Of a stretch of DNA of 64,000 nt, positions 59,727 through 64,000 are shown one piece after another; position 1 is the stretch's first letter; every line of letters begins with the position of its first letter. The translations under genes were made by a program, and so were the position numbers. The stretch is from Bartonella alsatica (GTDB taxonomy: Bacteria; Pseudomonadota; Alphaproteobacteria; Rhizobiales; Rhizobiaceae): contig NZ_CP058235.1 in NCBI RefSeq assembly GCF_013388295.1, positions 1,595,118 to 1,659,117 of the forward strand, given 5' to 3'. Below the pieces are notes generated by a model that did no database searches, had not been told where the DNA came from, and saw only the letters and a program-made list of their open reading frames with translations.

Positions 59727-61496
59727 ATGATTTTTAAATGCGATAGAAAACCGTTGGTACGCACAGTATTACAAAATATTTTTGTTGTTTTGCTATTAGC
59801 AGTGTTATGTGCATTTTTGATTTCTTTGTATTGTTTTATTCAGCCACGGGGTTATCGAGCAACCTTAACGTTTTCTTTATCTGATACTGTTGGAAAACCT
59901 TTGCCAATTGATAAACAAAATAATGTTATTGCTCTTCTATTATCACAGCCTATATTTTTTAACGATTTAATCTTACGTAATCTTTCTTTTGAGAGGCACT
60001 TAAAGAAAGATTTTCATGAAAATATTCGTTTATCTCGCAATGGTGATTTTATCGATCTTATTTTTGAAGCAAAAACATTTGGAGCTGCTCAATACGGATT
60101 AGAAACCTGGTTTTCAGCATTTTCAAAAATAATCAGAAAACAAAAACAAAAATTATTGTTAGGGGAACGGCAAATTACTCAACAATATGATAAAACTGCG
60201 ATATTCAATATAGTTCAGGAGTTTCGTTCATCAGTTGATTCTTTCATTTACCACAATATAAAACAAGCAGAGCTTAATGATCTTTCTGTGCAATTAACGG
60301 AAACAACTTTAAAGCGTATTCATTTAACGGTTTTAAACTCTACTGTTAATATGATGCGTGAAAGTGGACAGTCTTTACTGTCTTTATCATTTATTGCAAG
60401 AAATCCAATGATTTCTACACTAGAATCTAGGCGTGATCTTTTGGAGACGCAAAGAGCACATATGATCACACAATTAGGTTGGACACATCCTCAGATTAAG
60501 GCAATGACTGCTGAATTAGAAGCAGTTTCTCATCAATTAGAAAATAAAATTTTGCAGATTGTTCACCAACTTCATGCTGATGAGGTTATTGCAATGGAAT
60601 TTGAAAAACAACTAAAAAAAAGGGTTAGCTTTTTTGTAAAAGATCAATTCCAAGCTTTGGATCAAATGTTTAACGAGCTCGAAAATAAAATAAGAACAAT
60701 AGTAGACGTGCAAAACGAAGAGCTTAATGAGGATTCTTCTCTTCTAAAAAATATAAAGATTCATGTAGTTGTACCAACAACGATAAAAGCAATTTCTTTT
60801 ATGACTCTTTACGAAAAAAATGTTATTATTAGTGCTTTTACAGGCTTAGTCATTCTTTTAGGAGGGGGAATATTGTTTTGTCTATACTATGCTGCAAAAA
60901 AAAACAAGCCAAGAGAAGATGGTTTAAAAGGTGATGAGAAGAGTGCCTTAGTATTTGAAGGAATAAAAAAACTTGAGTCTTTTATTACATTAGAAAGATT
61001 ATCTGATTTTTTAAAATGTCGCGCTTCAATGATTGTTTCAATCATTGGGCCAGAATCTGCCCGAACGGCAGCAAAGTTCTCTCTTCATCTCATAAAAGAG
61101 CGTAAAACAATTTTGTTGGTAGATATTTCTGGTCAACAAATAGAGAAAGTCATTGGTCCACATCGAGGATTGAGCGATATTTTAACAGGGAATGCCCAGT
61201 TGCAGGATGTTATTTATCGTGATTATGATACGGGGGTTGATATTCTTCCCCAGGGGTTAACGAACACTATTTCTGCACAAGATTTTTCAGCTAATCTCCC
61301 TAATTTATTGCAAGAATTTAAAAAAGATTATGATTTCATAATTTTAGAAATGGAGAGTGAACCAAAATATGGATTTGAGCAATTTGCAGAGCTAACAGAT
61401 TATTATATTTGTAGTATTGCTCTTAATGAACAAGATTGGATTCTGCAAATGGTGAGTAGGTTTCCGAAAACTGTTTTCCGTGTGGTTGCATCATAA
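59727..61496 (+). CDS. Wzz/GumC-like polysaccharide chain-length protein with degenerate BY-kinase domain
   Basis: A 589-residue protein. Membrane segment 1 (about 14-37), a mainly helical periplasmic domain with coiled coils (about 100-345), membrane segment 2 (about 365-388) and a cytoplasmic domain give the layout of ExoP/Wzc. The cytoplasmic part keeps ILLVDISGQQ (Walker A'), GLSDILTGNAQLQDVIYRD and DYDFIILEME (Walker B position). The P-loop is destroyed: SIIGPESARTAAKFS has no GK[ST]. The Tyr-rich tail is also missing. It is thus likely non-kinase. It stands alone, without glycosyltransferases, downstream of hflX. The polysaccharide involved is unknown. Confidence 0.75.
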   Translation: MIFKCDRKPLVRTVLQNIFVVLLLAVLCAFLISLYCFIQPRGYRATLTFSLSDTVGKPLPIDKQNNVIALLLSQPIFFNDLILRNLSFERHLKKDFHENIRLSRNGDFIDLIFEAKTFGAAQYGLETWFSAFSKIIRKQKQKLLLGERQITQQYDKTAIFNIVQEFRSSVDSFIYHNIKQAELNDLSVQLTETTLKRIHLTVLNSTVNMMRESGQSLLSLSFIARNPMISTLESRRDLLETQRAHMITQLGWTHPQIKAMTAELEAVSHQLENKILQIVHQLHADEVIAMEFEKQLKKRVSFFVKDQFQALDQMFNELENKIRTIVDVQNEELNEDSSLLKNIKIHVVVPTTIKAISFMTLYEKNVIISAFTGLVILLGGGILFCLYYAAKKNKPREDGLKGDEKSALVFEGIKKLESFITLERLSDFLKCRASMIVSIIGPESARTAAKFSLHLIKERKTILLVDISGQQIEKVIGPHRGLSDILTGNAQLQDVIYRDYDTGVDILPQGLTNTISAQDFSANLPNLLQEFKKDYDFIILEMESEPKYGFEQFAELTDYYICSIALNEQDWILQMVSRFPKTVFRVVAS

Positions 61497-61634
61497 ACAT
61501 CACAGAGTATTAATCGTGTGTTATAGTGATACTTTGTCTTGTGTTAAATTGTAGTACATATTAAGAATAACTAATATTTATATATTTAAGTTTTGAAATG
61601 AGTTATGGTTGGAGAAAGGCGTGGGGAATCAGAG

Positions 61635-62711
61635 ATGACAGTAAAGAGTTTGAATGATAGCATTTTGACACCATTGCAGAAAAAAAATCGAAAACAAATT
61701 CGTATATGGCTTTATTTTATTTTATTCCTTTGTTTGGCGATTGTTTTAGTGGGAGGTGCTACCCGCTTGACGGGATCAGGGTTATCGATAACTGAGTGGA
61801 AACCAATTCATGGAGTCATTCCACCAATTGGTGTGGAGCAATGGCAGGAAGAGTTTTTAAAATATCAACAGATAGCGCAATATAAGTTGCTTAATCGCGA
61901 TATGACGTTAAGCGCGTTTAAAGTAATTTTTTGGTGGGAATGGGTGCATCGCATTTTAGGTCGTCTTGTTGGTTTTGTGGCTTTGTTAGGTTTAATTTGG
62001 TTTTGGGCGACCAAACGTATTGAAAAAAATATCTTGCTTCAGCTTAGCATTGTGCCAATTCTTATCGTATTTCAAGGAGTGATTGGCTGGTGGATGGTGG
62101 CTTCAGGTATTGGCCAAAGTGATTTAACAAGCGTGAGCCAATATCGTTTGGCATTCCATCTTATAACAGCATGTTTTGTTATTATTTTTGTTACTTATTT
62201 ATCGCGAGGTTTTGCGGAATATTCAGAAAAACCAGCTAATCAAAGAATTCAATACTTTGCTGGATGCTTTGTTGTTCTCATTTTGATTGAGATTTATTTA
62301 GGTGCTTTGGTTGCAGGACTTCATGCTGGAAAAATTTATAATACATGGCCACTTATGGATGGTCAGATTATTCCTGATGGATTATTACAGCATGAGCCTA
62401 TTTGGCTTAATTTATTCGAAAATCCTTTAACGGTTCAATTTGTTCACCGTTTTTTTGCTTATTTTTTGTTAGTCGCAGCAATTATTCATGCTTTATATCT
62501 ACAAAAAAATGTTCCAAACTCAACCCATTCTCGTCGTGCGTTTTTTGTGTGTATTATGGTCATAATTCAAGCATTTTTGGGTATTCTCACGTTGTTATAC
62601 GAAGTTCCCATAAGTTTGGGGCTTCTTCACCAAAGCGTTGCATTAGTGATTTTGTGTTTTTCAGTCGTACATTGGCGAGCAACAAAAGGAGCGTATCGTA
62701 CTATTGAATAA
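61635..62711 (+). CDS. ctaA: Heme A synthase (CtaA/COX15)
   Basis: Converts heme O to heme A for cytochrome aa3 oxidases, in the inner membrane. Eight hydrophobic helices and the key heme His motifs are seen: WEWVHRILGRLVG, AFHLITACF, VHRFFAYFLLVAAIIHA and LGLLHQSVALV; GGATRLTGSGLSITEWKPI is the family N-terminal block. I prefer ATG 61635 (MTVKSLND) because GGGGAA precedes it; ATG 61605 would add 10 residues. The stop is 20 bases from the convergent argC stop. Confidence 0.94.
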   Translation: MTVKSLNDSILTPLQKKNRKQIRIWLYFILFLCLAIVLVGGATRLTGSGLSITEWKPIHGVIPPIGVEQWQEEFLKYQQIAQYKLLNRDMTLSAFKVIFWWEWVHRILGRLVGFVALLGLIWFWATKRIEKNILLQLSIVPILIVFQGVIGWWMVASGIGQSDLTSVSQYRLAFHLITACFVIIFVTYLSRGFAEYSEKPANQRIQYFAGCFVVLILIEIYLGALVAGLHAGKIYNTWPLMDGQIIPDGLLQHEPIWLNLFENPLTVQFVHRFFAYFLLVAAIIHALYLQKNVPNSTHSRRAFFVCIMVIIQAFLGILTLLYEVPISLGLLHQSVALVILCFSVVHWRATKGAYRTIE

Positions 62712-62731
62712 AGGTTTTTTTCTAGAGAAAT

Positions 62732-63667
62732 TTAGCTTTCTGAAAGCATTAAATCGAGATTTTGAATAGCTGCTGAGGATGCGCCTTTACCTAAATTATC
62801 GAATATAGCACAGAGATTGAAAATTCCTTCGCGTTCATTGCCAAACACGAACAATTTCATTCCATCTTTATGAGCTAAGCATTCTGGGTTAAGTTTAGTA
62901 AGAGCATCAGTTTCTTCTTGTGATGCAATTGTTATGATATTTTGTCCATTGTAATGGTTTTCAAAAATTTCACGCAGATCAGAACAGTTTGCTGATTTTG
63001 TAAGTAAATGGCGATGTAGTGGAATATTTACAATCATTCCTTGGGAAAAACGACCAACACTTGGTATAAAAATGGGAGTTTGGCTGATTTGTCCATAGAG
63101 TTTAATTTCTGGAACATGTTTGTGTTTAAGATTAAGACCATAGATAAAATAATTTTCTCGAATTTCATTTTGTCGAGATCGGTTTTCCATTTGTGCAATC
63201 AATTGTTTTCCTCCACCGGTATAACCGGATATTGCATTAATTGATATCGGATAGTCTGCATCTAGCAGGCCTGCTTCACGGAGTGGTCGAATCAAGCTAA
63301 TTGCACCGGTAGAGTAACACCCGGGATTAGTCACGTAGTGTGCCGCTTGGATACGTTTTTTTTGTCCCGCAGTCATTTCAGGAAAACCGTAGACCCAATC
63401 TGGTGCAATACGGTGAGCTGTTGAACTATCAATAATTCTAATTTTTTTATTATTTTTAAGCCAGTTAACCGTTTCTCGCGCAGCATCATCTGGAAGACAC
63501 AAAATAGCAATGTCGGTTTGATTAAGAAAGTCTCGCCGAATATCAATATTATGTCGATCTGTATGAGAAAGAGAGAGTAATTTAAAATCCGAACGCTCTG
63601 CTAGTCGTTTTTGTATTTGTAATCCGGTTGTTCCATATTCACCATCAATAAAAACTTTTGTTGCCAT
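62732..63667 (-). CDS. argC: N-acetyl-gamma-glutamyl-phosphate reductase
   Basis: A 311-residue NADPH-dependent enzyme of arginine synthesis. The N-terminal fold begins KVFIDGEYGTTGLQIQKRLA, and the catalytic Cys is in TNPGCYSTGAISLIRPL. It belongs to the shorter type 2 family found in rhizobia. In rhizobia argC follows rplM-rpsI; these would lie just beyond the window end on the minus strand, if the order is kept. Confidence 0.95.
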   Translation of the reverse strand: MATKVFIDGEYGTTGLQIQKRLAERSDFKLLSLSHTDRHNIDIRRDFLNQTDIAILCLPDDAARETVNWLKNNKKIRIIDSSTAHRIAPDWVYGFPEMTAGQKKRIQAAHYVTNPGCYSTGAISLIRPLREAGLLDADYPISINAISGYTGGGKQLIAQMENRSRQNEIRENYFIYGLNLKHKHVPEIKLYGQISQTPIFIPSVGRFSQGMIVNIPLHRHLLTKSANCSDLREIFENHYNGQNIITIASQEETDALTKLNPECLAHKDGMKLFVFGNEREGIFNLCAIFDNLGKGASSAAIQNLDLMLSES

Positions 63668-64000
63668 TCTATTTGCCTTGAATTAATTTTTTTATGCCAT
63701 ATTTCGGTTGTCGCAATTATAAATTATTTTAAATTATTACCAACTTAAATTGTTGAATTTCTTAAGATTATGGATTGTTTTTCTTGTAAAAAATGCAACA
63801 AATAAAAATGCGTGAAAAGAAGTTTAATACTCACTTGACACTATTTTTCTGGGGGAAGAGTTTGTGTTTAATGGCAAAGGAAATAAAATAAATATTTATT
63901 TGCTCCATTTTTAAGTAAGAATGGTTTAAAATGTTTGGTCTGCATGGTTCGCTGTGTTATCGTTCCATGACTTTATTTTTTTGATGTTAGGAACGTGTTT
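63668..64000. other. Upstream region of argC to window end
   Basis: No coding frame or RNA gene supported. A TTGACA word at 63835-63840 has no convincing -10 element. The promoter of argC or an upstream gene end may lie here. Confidence 0.4.

Overview
The window looks like chromosomal DNA of a Bartonella species (Alphaproteobacteria, Hyphomicrobiales). The DNA is AT-rich, genes are separated by decayed AT-rich spacers, and gene content and order are those of a reduced rhizobial/Brucella-type genome. Examples are CpdR beside tRNA-Val, the acpXL-lpxXL very-long-chain fatty acid cluster, DUF3126, a two-domain cold-shock protein, a malic enzyme fused to a phosphotransacetylase domain, and a giant coiled-coil polarity protein. 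The species is not resolved. I saw no CRISPR array, rRNA operon, intact insertion sequence or replication origin.

Layout. 1-3034: end of cobT, an Lrp/AsnC regulator, a uracil-DNA glycosylase-like gene, a membrane-anchored thermonuclease and rpmG with its terminator. 3035-4349: gene-free decayed DNA. 4350-13725: minus-strand pyrB-pyrC-plsY-dprA-topA-rnr run. 13845-17886: an AidB-like gene, ruvX, gatC and gatA. 17964-22828: livK-livH-livM-livG-livF amino-acid ABC transporter. 23147-28513: dual cold-shock protein, DUF192 protein, alpha/beta hydrolase, DUF3126 protein, and the sfsA-map-radC operon. 28820-34694: trmJ, murI, rpsD, ttcA, rimO, lexA. 35510-39833: a heavily decayed prophage or genomic island between tRNA-Lys and tRNA-Val, with remnants of an integrase, a YqaJ-type exonuclease, unknown phage proteins, a DNA adenine methylase and an XRE regulator. 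39931-44725: cpdR, a degenerate alpha/beta hydrolase, a small heat-shock gene with a ROSE-like leader, tRNA-Pro, a sufA-like gene and a mazG pseudogene. 44753-49545: acpXL-fabF2-fabF1-adh-lpxXL for the long acyl chain of lipid A. 49732-57237: maeB and the 1520-residue coiled-coil protein. 57947-63667: hfq, hflX, a Wzz/BY-kinase-like protein, ctaA and argC.

The recurrent theme is loss of catalytic residues in genes that remain open. The dihydroorotase homologue next to pyrB lacks its metal-binding His-x-His. The second ketosynthase of the lipid A cluster has lost Cys-His-His, with Glu at the Cys position. An alpha/beta hydrolase has lost its nucleophile Ser. A BY-kinase-like domain has lost its P-loop lysine. 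The AidB-like protein has lost FAD-binding motifs. LexA has Ala-Ser where the Ala-Gly cleavage site should be. Some of these are probably scaffolding or chain-length partners of an active paralogue (ATCase; FabF1), others may be early decay. The best candidates for new biology are the ketosynthase/chain-length-factor-like pair, the altered LexA, the ROSE-like thermometer and the giant polar coiled-coil protein.
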